A stretch of DNA of 64,000 bases from Selenomonadaceae bacterium (lineage in GTDB: Bacteria; Bacillota; Negativicutes; Selenomonadales; Selenomonadaceae). The stretch covers positions 29,650 to 93,649 of the forward strand of contig JAFWFO010000024.1 in the NCBI GenBank assembly GCA_017515635.1, in the 5' to 3' direction. Position 1 is the stretch's first letter. Every line of letters begins with the position of its first letter. Below the pieces are notes generated by a model, which was given only the letters and a program-made list of their open reading frames with translations, searched no databases and was not told where the DNA came from. Made by a program: the position numbers and the translations under genes. Shown here in pieces: positions 47,117 to 55,165 of the stretch.

Positions 47117-48996
47117 AGGCGAGAAATGTTGTCGGTAAGTTGAGCGTCAATCAACGCGGCTTCGGATTCGTAACGCCCGAAGACGGCGGCACGGATATTT
47201 TTGTTGCGGCGGAAAATCTGCGCGGCGCGTTCAACGGCGACAAAGTTAAAGTCCGAATCACGAATATTTTTCGCGGTCGGCTTGAAGGGCACGTCACGGA
47301 GATTCTTGAGCACGCCAATCAAATTATCGTCGGGAAGTTGACGCATTTCGGCAAAAAAGTTGCGGTCGAGCCTGATGACAAACGAATCAGCCGCGAAATT
47401 ATTTTGCCGGGACAAAAATATCTGCCGAATACAAAAGTTGTCGTCAAAATTACGTCGTGGGAACCGTTGCGCGGCAAAGTCGTCGAAATTATCGGCAAGG
47501 TGAACGGTGTCGGCGTCGAAGTGCGCGGGATTTTGCGAAGTCACGGCGTCGAAGAAAATTTTCCGTCTGAAGTGCAGGCCGAGGCGTCACGCGTCGAAAC
47601 TGAGCCGAGCGAAAAAGAAATTTCCCGCCGAATTGACCGACGAAATTTAAAAATCGTCACGATTGACGGCGAGGACGCCAAAGATTTGGACGACGGAGTT
47701 TTCGCCGCTGAAACTGACGACGGCGGATTTTTTTTGGGCGTTTACATTGCCGACGTGAGCTTTTACGTGCGCCCGAAAACTTTTTTGGACGCCGAGGCCT
47801 TCGAGCGCGGCACCAGCATTTATCCCGTCGACAGAGTTGTCCCGATGTTGCCCGTGGAGTTGTCGAACGGCATTTGCAGTTTGAATGCGGGCGTAAATCG
47901 TTTGGCGATGGCTTGCGAAATGATTTTGGACGCAACCGGCAAAGTCACGAGCCACAAAATTTTTCCGACGGTGATTAAAGTTTTTAAACGGCTGAGTTAC
48001 ACGCAAGTCAACAAATTTTTGGACGGCGACAAAATTTTGAGCGACTGCGCCGAAAATCTCAACGCGCTGAAAAAAATTCACGGCTTGCGCAAAAAAATTC
48101 GCGAACAACGCGGCTCAATCGATTTCGACATCCCCGAAATGAAAATTATTTTGTCGGAGGACGGCACGCCGATTGAAATCACGAAACGAATTCAAACCGT
48201 CGCCGAATCGATAATCGAAGAATGCATGTTGCTTGCAAATGAAACCGTGGCGCGACACACCGTCAAGAAAAAAATTCCGAGCCTGTACCGCGTGCACGAA
48301 ACGCCTTCGCCCGAAAAAGTTCAAACGCTCAACCAACTTTTGTCGATTTTCAGCTTACACGTGACAAAATCGGCGAATCGGGAGCTTGAGCCGCGAGATT
48401 TCCAAAAAATTTTGTCGAAAGTCAAAGGATTGCCCGCCGAAAAAGTCATCACGGGCTACGCACTGCGAACAATGCAACAGGCACGTTACGCGGCGGAAAA
48501 TTTGGGACATTTCGGCATCGCGGCGGAATTTTACACGCATTTTACGTCGCCGATACGCCGATACCCCGATTTAATCGTTCATCGAATGTTGCGAGCGAGT
48601 TTGGAGACGCCCGAACAGCTTCCGACGCTTGCAAAACGTTTGGACGAGGCGGCAAAACACAGTTCCGAGCGCGAACGGCGTGCGATTGACGTTGAGCGCG
48701 AAACTTTGGACTTGAAAGCGGTCGAGTTCATGAAAAATTTCGTCGGACAAATTTTTGACGGAGTAATTGATAGCGTGACGAATTTTGGCTTTTTTGTCGA
48801 GCTTGATAACGGAGTTGACGGGCTTGTTCGCGTTGCAAGCCTGTACGATGATTTTTATGCGTTCGTCGAAAATAAATTTGCGTTAATCGGTCAATCGACG
48901 GGCAAAAGTTTTCATATCGGCGACAAAGTGCGCGTAAAACTGTCGAGCGTGAACGTGACGTTGAGACAGATAAATTTCGCGCTGATTGACAAGTAA
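47113..48996 (+). CDS. rnr: Ribonuclease R (RNB-family 3'-5' exoribonuclease)
   Basis: This enzyme degrades structured RNA from the 3' end. The 627-residue protein is shorter than the usual 700-800. An N-terminal cold-shock-type RNA-binding domain (NQRGFGFVTPEDGGTDIFV) comes first, then the RNB domain with the catalytic acidic cluster DGEDAKDLDDGVF (185-197) and the HFTSPIRRYPDLIVHRML motif, then a C-terminal S1 domain (GVIDSVTNFGFFVELDNGVDGLV). It lacks the N-terminal helix-turn-helix and the long basic C-terminal tail seen in many RNase R proteins. The smpB gene that usually follows is missing, and the next gene is convergent. Confidence 0.95.
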   Translation: MKARNVVGKLSVNQRGFGFVTPEDGGTDIFVAAENLRGAFNGDKVKVRITNIFRGRLEGHVTEILEHANQIIVGKLTHFGKKVAVEPDDKRISREIILPGQKYLPNTKVVVKITSWEPLRGKVVEIIGKVNGVGVEVRGILRSHGVEENFPSEVQAEASRVETEPSEKEISRRIDRRNLKIVTIDGEDAKDLDDGVFAAETDDGGFFLGVYIADVSFYVRPKTFLDAEAFERGTSIYPVDRVVPMLPVELSNGICSLNAGVNRLAMACEMILDATGKVTSHKIFPTVIKVFKRLSYTQVNKFLDGDKILSDCAENLNALKKIHGLRKKIREQRGSIDFDIPEMKIILSEDGTPIEITKRIQTVAESIIEECMLLANETVARHTVKKKIPSLYRVHETPSPEKVQTLNQLLSIFSLHVTKSANRELEPRDFQKILSKVKGLPAEKVITGYALRTMQQARYAAENLGHFGIAAEFYTHFTSPIRRYPDLIVHRMLRASLETPEQLPTLAKRLDEAAKHSSERERRAIDVERETLDLKAVEFMKNFVGQIFDGVIDSVTNFGFFVELDNGVDGLVRVASLYDDFYAFVENKFALIGQSTGKSFHIGDKVRVKLSSVNVTLRQINFALIDK

Positions 48997-49013
48997 CGAT
49001 TTTTTATCGCGTG

Positions 49014-50549
49014 TCAAAGGCTGATAACTTCGTCGGCGAATTCGATAACGGTTGCTCTGTGTGTGGCAATTACAATCGTCCTGCGCGGGGCGATTTTTTT
49101 TATCAGCGACAAAACTTTTTGCTCCGTGGCGGCGTCCAAGCCCGCAGTCGGTTCGTCGAGCAAAATTATCGGCGTGTCTTTGAGTAATGCGCGAATCAAG
49201 CCCAAACGTTGAAGTTGTCCGCGACTTAGTTTTTGCGGCGAATTTAAATCGAGCGTCGACAAGTTCAGCGCGTCCAAAAAATTTTTTAAGTTCATTTCGT
49301 CGAGCGTGTCGAACATCAAAAAATTTTCCCGTAACGTCGCGTTGAACAGGTGCGGAGCTTGCGGCACGTAAGAAATTTTCGACAGCCGCGAAGATTTTTC
49401 CATGCGCGAAGTCGGCAGATCATTCCAGAAAATTTCGCCCGCCGTCGGTTGCAAAATTCCCGCCAAAATTTTTAGCAACGTCGATTTTCCTGAGCCGGAC
49501 GCGCCGATTAATGCCGTAACTTTGTTCGCGGGAAATTTTAAATTCACATCTTGCAATGTCGGCGAAAATTTTTTCGGGTAAGTAAAATTTACGTTGTCGA
49601 GCGTGATTGTCGGTGGCATCAAAATTTTTTCGATAGTGCCGGAAGTTTTTTCCGCGTCAGCCAAAAATTTTTTCAGCCGCTCAAGCGCAGACTTCGCCGA
49701 AATCATCACGTGAAACGCCACGCCGAATTTTCGCACGGGCAAGAAAAATTCCGGTGCAAGTAGCAACAGAAACAACGCCGCTTGAAATTCGACGCCGCCC
49801 GAAATCAAGCGCAAGCCCAAAGTCACGGCGACCAGCGCGATTGACAGCGTGGTTATCAGCTCCAGCGCGAACGACGACACGAACGCCAATTTCAGCACGT
49901 CCAAAGTTGCCGCAGACGATTTTCGCGACGCCTCACGGATTTTTTCTGCGCCCGCGTCGACACGCCCGAACATTTTCAGCGCGGTTATCGCCGACAACAG
50001 TTCGCGAAATTCTCCGTTGAGTTTTTGAAGTTCAGCCCACGCCCGCGAATTTTTTTCGGAAGTTGCCTTGCCGATTAGCCACAACAGCAACGGAGCGACC
50101 GGCAAAGTCACGAGCAAGATTATCGCCGTCAACAAATCCGTCACCGCCGCGCAGATTAAAAACATCGGCAGGAAAATTATCGCTGAGGCAATTTGAGGCG
50201 CGACTTTTAGAAAAAATTCGTCCAGTGCTTGAAGCGTGTCGAAAGTCAACGTCAACAGTTCGCCCGAAGAAATTTCGTCGGCAAAAATCTGCGCGTGGAT
50301 TTTTTTTCGGAAGTCAGTTTGCACGTCGACAGAAAGTCTTGCAAAAAATTTTTCCGTCATGCCCGACAAAATAAATCTTCCCGCGAAAAATCCGAACGTC
50401 AACGCCAAAAATTTTTCTGACGGCGCGTTGATGAATTCGACCAAAAATTTCGCGGCGAGCAAAATAAAAAATCCTTCAGCAAACTTGCACAGCGCAATTT
50501 CGCCGAGGATTTTTTTATTCGATTTGATTAAATCAATGAGCATTGACAT
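49014..50549 (-). CDS. cydD: CydD-like ABC exporter half-transporter
   Basis: The 511-residue protein has an N-terminal membrane domain of about six helices and an ATP-binding domain with Walker A GASGSGKST, Q-loop SYVPQAPHLF, signature LSRGQLQR (the usual third-position Gly of LSGGQ is Arg), Walker B IILLDEPTAGLD and switch His in ATHRAT. CydDC exports cysteine or glutathione and is needed to assemble cytochrome bd. Placement directly after cydB, overlapping it by 17 bases, supports the CydD name. No cydC follows; the next gene is the convergent rnr. It may work as a homodimer or pair with a CydC encoded elsewhere. ATG codons at 50549 and 50543 are both possible starts. Confidence 0.82.
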   Translation of the reverse strand: MSMLIDLIKSNKKILGEIALCKFAEGFFILLAAKFLVEFINAPSEKFLALTFGFFAGRFILSGMTEKFFARLSVDVQTDFRKKIHAQIFADEISSGELLTLTFDTLQALDEFFLKVAPQIASAIIFLPMFLICAAVTDLLTAIILLVTLPVAPLLLWLIGKATSEKNSRAWAELQKLNGEFRELLSAITALKMFGRVDAGAEKIREASRKSSAATLDVLKLAFVSSFALELITTLSIALVAVTLGLRLISGGVEFQAALFLLLLAPEFFLPVRKFGVAFHVMISAKSALERLKKFLADAEKTSGTIEKILMPPTITLDNVNFTYPKKFSPTLQDVNLKFPANKVTALIGASGSGKSTLLKILAGILQPTAGEIFWNDLPTSRMEKSSRLSKISYVPQAPHLFNATLRENFLMFDTLDEMNLKNFLDALNLSTLDLNSPQKLSRGQLQRLGLIRALLKDTPIILLDEPTAGLDAATEQKVLSLIKKIAPRRTIVIATHRATVIEFADEVISL

Positions 50550-51537
50550 CTTGCGGCGTCACGCGAGCTTTAAAAATTCTGTACGTCCAGAATTGATAGC
50601 AAAGCACAATCGGCACGAAAACGCAAGCCGCGCCCGTCATGAGCAACAGTGTATGCGGCGTCGACGCGGCGTTGTAAATGTCCAGCGACAAATTCGGCGA
50701 CAAACTCGACACCATCAGCCGCGGGAACAGCGCGTTGAAAAATCCGATTGTCAAAAATGCAATGGCGAGCGTCGACGAAGCAAACGCCTTGCAACCGCAA
50801 CCGGCTTTCGCCCCTGCACAACTTGCGATAAGTGCCGCGATTGACAGTCCGAGGAAAATTACCGTCGAAATTTTTGCGAGTATGTCGGTATCGTGAGCCG
50901 CCGCCGCCGCGAACAACACATAAGCAAACAACGTCGCCAAACCGAGTTTCAAACTTTTCTGTCGAAGTTCATGCAACAAACCTTCGTCCGCGATTTTAAT
51001 CAACAAGAAATTTGCGCCGTGAAATGCGAACAGCAACACGAAGAAAATTCCGCCTGCCAATGCGCACGGGCTGAGCAGATCCAAAAATGTTCCGACGTAA
51101 TGCATTTGGAAATTTATCGCGACGCCGCGCAGGAGATTCGTCACCGCAACGCCCCACAGCAATGCCGGCACGAAACTGCCGAACATGATACTGCAGTCCC
51201 AAAAATTTACCCAGTCGGAGGATTTGATTTTCCCGCGCAGTTCAAACGCCACGCCGCGCATAATTAACGCCAGCAACATCAAAAACAGCGCAAGATAAAA
51301 CGTGCTGAACATCGTCGCGTAAACGTGCGGAAATGCCGCGAACAGTGCGCCGCCCGCCGTAATCATCCAAACTTCATTGCCGTCCCACACGGGGCCTATC
51401 GAGCGGATGAATTGAGCGCGTTCATTTTTCGGGCGACCGAGCAACAACATGCCGACGCCGTAATCGAAGCCTTCAAGGATAAAAAATCCCGTGAACAGCA
51501 CCGTTATCAAAATAAACCAAATGATATTTAAGTCCAC
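50533..51537 (-). CDS. cydB: Cytochrome bd ubiquinol oxidase subunit II
   Basis: Together with CydA this membrane subunit forms the bd-type quinol:oxygen oxidoreductase, a high-affinity oxidase often used for oxygen scavenging in anaerobes. The protein starts MDLNIIWFILITVLFTGFF followed by LEGFDYGVGMLL, then GPVWDGNEVWMITAGGALFAAFP, all standard, with about eight or nine helices. The GTG at 51537 is preferred over the GTG at 51546 because the AAGGGAG lies eight bases before it and the protein then begins like its homologues. It has 334 residues, a normal length. Confidence 0.95.
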   Translation of the reverse strand: MDLNIIWFILITVLFTGFFILEGFDYGVGMLLLGRPKNERAQFIRSIGPVWDGNEVWMITAGGALFAAFPHVYATMFSTFYLALFLMLLALIMRGVAFELRGKIKSSDWVNFWDCSIMFGSFVPALLWGVAVTNLLRGVAINFQMHYVGTFLDLLSPCALAGGIFFVLLFAFHGANFLLIKIADEGLLHELRQKSLKLGLATLFAYVLFAAAAAHDTDILAKISTVIFLGLSIAALIASCAGAKAGCGCKAFASSTLAIAFLTIGFFNALFPRLMVSSLSPNLSLDIYNAASTPHTLLLMTGAACVFVPIVLCYQFWTYRIFKARVTPQDVNAH

Positions 51538-51564
51538 AATCCTCACTCCCTTGCGAAAAATTTT

Positions 51565-51879
51565 TCAGCGCGTCAAGATCGAGTAAATGACGGTTATGGC
51601 GATTGTCCCGACTCCGATAATAGTTGCGACAGACAAATTTCGGACATGTTTACCCATGCCGTCGAGACTCGCACGAATTTCTTTCATGTCGGCATCTTGT
51701 TTCTGTCGCAATTCGCGAATTTCCGCCGCTCTCTGATTGTCTCTGTCGCGTATTTCCGTTTTGAAGTCTCGCATTTCCTGCTTGAATTCGCTCATTTCCC
51801 GCACGAAAGCGTTAAACATTGTTTCAAGATTGCTGACGCGTGATTCGATGTTGTTGATTCTTTCTTCTTGTTCAGTCAT
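51565..51879 (-). CDS. Small coiled-coil, tail-anchored protein between cydA and cydB
   Basis: The 104-residue protein is a long charged helix (about 1-78) with heptad-type spacing (EERINNIESRVSNLETM; then repeated MxEFKQEMRDFK-like segments), followed by one hydrophobic segment VATIIGVGTIAITVIYSIL at the C-terminus. The family is not recognised with certainty; similar layouts occur in XhlA-type and uncharacterised small proteins. AAGGAGG nine bases before the ATG at 51879 sets the start, and the frame extends only to a TTG nine bases further up. It sits inside the cyd operon in the same direction, 24 bp after cydA and 27 bp before cydB, so it may act with the oxidase. Confidence 0.8.
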   Translation of the reverse strand: MTEQEERINNIESRVSNLETMFNAFVREMSEFKQEMRDFKTEIRDRDNQRAAEIRELRQKQDADMKEIRASLDGMGKHVRNLSVATIIGVGTIAITVIYSILTR

Positions 51880-51903
51880 TTCAATCAACCTCCTTGCGAA
51901 AAA

Positions 51904-53271
51904 TTACGCCTCCTCCGTGATTTTTGTGCGACGAATGAACATAACCGCCGCGAAGACAGCCAAAACCGCAAGGAACAAATAAATTGCCGTGAAGCCGATT
52001 AACGTTACCCAAACTTCATTCGCGGACAAATTCGGGCTGACGGCGACGGCAGTTTTTTGCAAGCCGACGACAATCCACGGTTGACGCCCCGCCTCGGCAA
52101 TGTACCAGCCGACCGAATTCGCGATAAACGGGAGCGGCAACAACAGCGGCATCAACTTCAGGCAACAGAGATGTTCGCGAATTTTGTTGCGTTGGAAAAA
52201 TACCAGACAACCCGTCACGAAAACAATCAGCAACATTAATCCGCCCGAACCGATCATTGCACGGAAACTCCAAAACATGCCGCGCACGTCGTTGGGAATG
52301 TAATAGCCGCTGCCGTATTTTTCGACCGCCTCGCGTTGCAAATCGTTAATGCCTTTGACTTCGCCGTCAAAAGAATTGTGCACCATAAAGCTGAACATTT
52401 TCGGGATTAAAATTTCCGCGTCATTGCGTCCTGCCTCTTGATTGATGTCGGCGACGACGGCGAACGGCGCGGGATTTTCCGTCTCCCAAAGAGCCTCGAA
52501 CGACGCCAATTTCATCGGGTTAGCTTGAGCCAAATATTGCGCGTGCATGTGACCGGAACCCATGACGCCCAAAAGTCCGACGAACGTGTATAAAACTGCG
52601 CGGCGAATCGTTTTAATAAACATTTCACGCGAAACGTCATCGGTTGCAATTTTCCACGCGCTCACGACGATAACCAAAAATCCGCCGGTCGTTATTCCCG
52701 CGAAAAATGCGTGCGAATATTCACCGACGACGTAAGGATTTGTAACGAGTTCAGCGAAATCCGTCATGACGGCGCGCCCGTTTTCAATCGCGTAACCTAC
52801 GGGGTGTTGCATGAACGAATTCGCGACCAAAATCCAGAACGCCGAAAGGTTACTGCCGAATGCGACAATCCAAATGCACAGGCAGTGAAGTTTTTCGCTG
52901 AGTTTGTCCCAACCGAAAATCCACAGCCCGATAAATGTCGATTCGATGAAAAATGCCGTCAACGCCTCAAGCGCGAGCGGTGCTCCGAAAATGTCGCCCA
53001 TGAAACGCGCATATTCCGACCAGTTCATTCCGAAATGGAATTCCTGCACGATACCGGTCACGACGCCCATTGCGAAGTTAATCAGGAAAATCGTCCCGAA
53101 AAACTTCACAAGCTTTTTGAGTTTGACGCGCTCCTCGTAACTGCCGCTGTTGATATACCACGTCTCCAGCAGCGCGACGAAGATTGACAGCCCCAACGTC
53201 ACGGGCACGAACAAAAAATGATAAATTGTTGTTATTGCGAACTGCAACCGCGATAAAATCAATGCGTCCAT
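51904..53271 (-). CDS. cydA: Cytochrome bd ubiquinol oxidase subunit I
   Basis: This is the heme-bearing catalytic subunit, 455 residues with about nine helices. The N-terminal YHFLFVP carries the heme ligand His (H18); GEYSHAFFAG carries the heme b558 His; VTGIVQEFHFGMNWSEY and FFIESTFIGLW hold conserved acidic residues; and the GRQPW motif follows near the C-terminus. The quinol-binding loop between helices is short, as in the CioA or S-type group. GGGGAAGTGA precedes the ATG. It is the first gene of the minus-strand operon cydA-coiled coil-cydB-cydD. Its promoter must lie in or near the 53.3-53.6 kb element, but no clear -35/-10 pair was found. Confidence 0.96.
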   Translation of the reverse strand: MDALILSRLQFAITTIYHFLFVPVTLGLSIFVALLETWYINSGSYEERVKLKKLVKFFGTIFLINFAMGVVTGIVQEFHFGMNWSEYARFMGDIFGAPLALEALTAFFIESTFIGLWIFGWDKLSEKLHCLCIWIVAFGSNLSAFWILVANSFMQHPVGYAIENGRAVMTDFAELVTNPYVVGEYSHAFFAGITTGGFLVIVVSAWKIATDDVSREMFIKTIRRAVLYTFVGLLGVMGSGHMHAQYLAQANPMKLASFEALWETENPAPFAVVADINQEAGRNDAEILIPKMFSFMVHNSFDGEVKGINDLQREAVEKYGSGYYIPNDVRGMFWSFRAMIGSGGLMLLIVFVTGCLVFFQRNKIREHLCCLKLMPLLLPLPFIANSVGWYIAEAGRQPWIVVGLQKTAVAVSPNLSANEVWVTLIGFTAIYLFLAVLAVFAAVMFIRRTKITEEA

Positions 53272-53300
53272 AAAATCACTTCCCCTCGCAAAAAAAATTT

Positions 53301-53635
53301 CCGTTGCGCACTACGTCTTGCACATCAAAAGAGCGTTGCCTATTCGCCGCCCGAAAGCGACTCAATGAACAAGTCAAAGCCGAAACGACATCGGTGACCC
53401 GTGGAGGCGTGTTTTTGATTTTGTGAACTTGCGATTTGACGAGCTGAAGATTTTGCGATTTGATGAGATTGCGAACGAACGTTTAGCCTGACGGAAGATT
53501 TTATCGTCACGGGCGTTATCACACCGTAACCCATGTCAAAGCGATTTATTCTTTCGCAAAAGTGTGCAGCCTCTCAGTTCATCTGCACCTGAACCGGCTT
53601 CGCTCAATCAATGCGCAAGACGTAATGCGCAACGG
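53301..53635. repeat. Possible MITE-like element with 25-bp inverted ends upstream of cydA
   Basis: The 370-bp gap between cydA and the next gene holds a segment whose ends are inverted copies of one another: 53301-53325 and the reverse complement of 53611-53635 match at 23 of 25 positions, and weaker similarity continues inward for about 15 more bases. No target-site duplication is evident. Inside are two direct copies of TTGCGATTTGAYGA. Only a short, poorly supported ORF (53340-53534, minus) lies within. The end sequence contains TTGCGCATTACG-type motifs also seen upstream of the giant gene, so expansion of a short repeat family is an alternative explanation. Confidence 0.5.
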
Positions 53636-53641
53636 TTAAAT

Positions 53642-54265
53642 TCAATCGCTGACGAATTCTTCCAGAATTTCAAATTCGCTTGCGTGCGCGTCGAAGGGCA
53701 ACTTGTAATTGACGTTCGTCGACAAAAGCGCAACATCAATTTCGTTGGAAACTTTGTCGGCTTTCTTCTGCAACTTTTTAATCAGCTTGCGGACGCGGTT
53801 GCGATCGAAATCAATCGTCTTGACGCGTTCAATGTCGTAGCGGTAAGTTGTCTGGTTGCCTTCCTTGTTGAAGACGTAGCCGACGCCCGCGTTCTTTTGA
53901 ATCAAACTGGAACTTTTGAACTGCAAAAGCGCACGCAGTTTTTCAAGTGCCTGATGGCGTTTTTTGTTCACATCAACCGCGCTGTCCAAATCGAACTTCA
54001 TGGATTTTTTCGCCGCGTGAATCGCCTGCGCAATTTTTTCGCGCTCGTCAATCAAAATCAACATGAAATCGATCATTTTATCGGGCGGAAATTTTTCTTC
54101 GACGACGATGTTGATTTTTTCGTCGGGTTGACCTTCCGCCGCCTTGGAACGAAAATGTTTTTCCGTGACGCTTGTGAAATATTTTTCGTCGCCAAGGTAT
54201 TCGCTCACGAACTCGAAGAGTTTTTCGATTTTGTTTTGAGCTTGGAACGCTTCTTTCAGATTCAT
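53642..54265 (-). CDS. Hypothetical helical protein
   Basis: The 207-residue protein is not recognised. It starts MNLKEAFQAQNKIEKLFEFV and is rich in Lys, Glu and Asp, with several predicted helices (for example around residues 65-85 and 105-118) and a basic patch RNRVRKLIKKLQKKADKV near residue 160. No signal peptide or membrane segment is seen. AGGAAGTGA lies about six bases before the ATG. A longer plus-strand frame covers the same DNA (53564-54457) but lacks a ribosome binding site. The basic, soluble character would suit a nucleic-acid-associated or structural protein, but that is speculation. Confidence 0.7.
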   Translation of the reverse strand: MNLKEAFQAQNKIEKLFEFVSEYLGDEKYFTSVTEKHFRSKAAEGQPDEKINIVVEEKFPPDKMIDFMLILIDEREKIAQAIHAAKKSMKFDLDSAVDVNKKRHQALEKLRALLQFKSSSLIQKNAGVGYVFNKEGNQTTYRYDIERVKTIDFDRNRVRKLIKKLQKKADKVSNEIDVALLSTNVNYKLPFDAHASEFEILEEFVSD

Positions 54266-54516
54266 AACGGTTCACTTCCTCATAAAATTTTTTCGCGCTT
54301 ATTAAATCATAAATCGCCGCCCTTGACAATGAATTTTGCAACAAAAAATGCGAGTACATTTGTCGTCCCGCAAAAAAATTTCGTCACGTCGCACAAGCAA
54401 AAATTCCCGCCGATTGAAGGATTTTACAAACCTTTCAACGAATATTTAGGCAACTGAAGGCACCGCTTGAAAATTTGTGACGAATTCATTGCCAAAAAAT
54501 TTAAGGGGGAATTTCA

Positions 54517-55104
54517 ATGGCGAACAACAAAATTTACGCATTCTTGGGACCGCACGCGTCCGGAAAGTCAACAATGGTTTCTCAGCTCATGTCAATGGGC
54601 GTGCATTACATTCCGACTGTCACGACCCGCGTTTTCGACGACCGTTACGGTTACAAACGCCGCCTTTACAAGACCGTGAGCAACGACGACTACAGAAAAG
54701 AAAAACTCATCGTCAACAACACTTATCAGGCGAACAATTACGGTTTGCGCAAGGCGGATGTGCTCGACGCGTACTCGAATCACAAAGTCAGCATCACCAT
54801 CATGCACGACCCTTCCGCAATCAAACAGTTACAGAAATTTGTCAATCAAGACCTCGTGACGATCTTTTTGATGATTGATGACGTGGTTTTCGTCGACAGG
54901 TTGCTCCGTTCGGGCTGTCTCAACGACGAAATTCGTTATTACGTCGAAACCGCCGAAGAGACGGGCGAGTTTGAAAATTGGCGCGATGTTGATTTCGTCG
55001 TCAAAAACACGTCGACGGCACGCGTTGCACTCGAACAAATTTTGGCGATAATGGGATTGGTTACGCTCGTCCCGCAAGAAGATTTCGACAATCTCGTTAA
55101 ATAA
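54517..55104 (+). CDS. Guanylate-kinase-like P-loop protein
   Basis: The 195-residue protein has a P-loop GPHASGKST (11-19), then PTVTTRVFDDRYGYKR, which resembles the VTTR-x-R nucleotide-binding segment of guanylate kinases, then NNYGLRKADV, LVTIFLMIDDVVFVDRLLRSG (like the lid region) and DFVVKNT near the end. It is probably a nucleotide kinase or a guanylate-kinase-derived regulator rather than the housekeeping Gmk, whose motifs would be stricter. GGGGGAA precedes the ATG at normal spacing. It is a single gene followed by a terminator, and its divergent neighbour is the hypothetical gene at 53642. Confidence 0.75.
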   Translation: MANNKIYAFLGPHASGKSTMVSQLMSMGVHYIPTVTTRVFDDRYGYKRRLYKTVSNDDYRKEKLIVNNTYQANNYGLRKADVLDAYSNHKVSITIMHDPSAIKQLQKFVNQDLVTIFLMIDDVVFVDRLLRSGCLNDEIRYYVETAEETGEFENWRDVDFVVKNTSTARVALEQILAIMGLVTLVPQEDFDNLVK

Positions 55105-55128
55105 TTTGCCTCTCGTCGAAAAAAATTT

Positions 55129-55156
55129 CCCCCGTGAATTTGCGGGGGATTTTTTT
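55129..55156. terminator. Bidirectional terminator between the kinase-like gene and cobS
   Basis: CCCCCG / CGGGGG form a 6-bp stem with an eight-base loop, followed by seven T residues on the plus strand. A run of A residues precedes the stem, giving a T tract for minus-strand transcripts too, so it probably serves both convergent genes. Confidence 0.85.
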
Positions 55157-55165
55157 GATTCGGGA

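Noticed and set aside
53340..53534. 64-codon minus-strand frame inside the inverted-repeat element
   Set aside because: Low-complexity product and no good ribosome binding site. Better explained as repeat sequence.
53272..53641. Rex-binding palindrome upstream of cydA
   Set aside because: Only isolated TTGTGA half-sites occur. No full palindromic Rex site was found, so regulation by Rex remains a guess.
53564..54457. 297-codon plus-strand frame covering the hypothetical gene at 53642-54265
   Set aside because: No ribosome binding site at its start. The minus-strand frame has a good AGGAAGTGA and a more protein-like composition.
54329..54457. 42-codon plus-strand frame starting MNFATKNAS and ending PFNEYLGN
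   Set aside because: It looks somewhat protein-like but has no ribosome binding site and lies in a divergent promoter gap. It may be a gene remnant.
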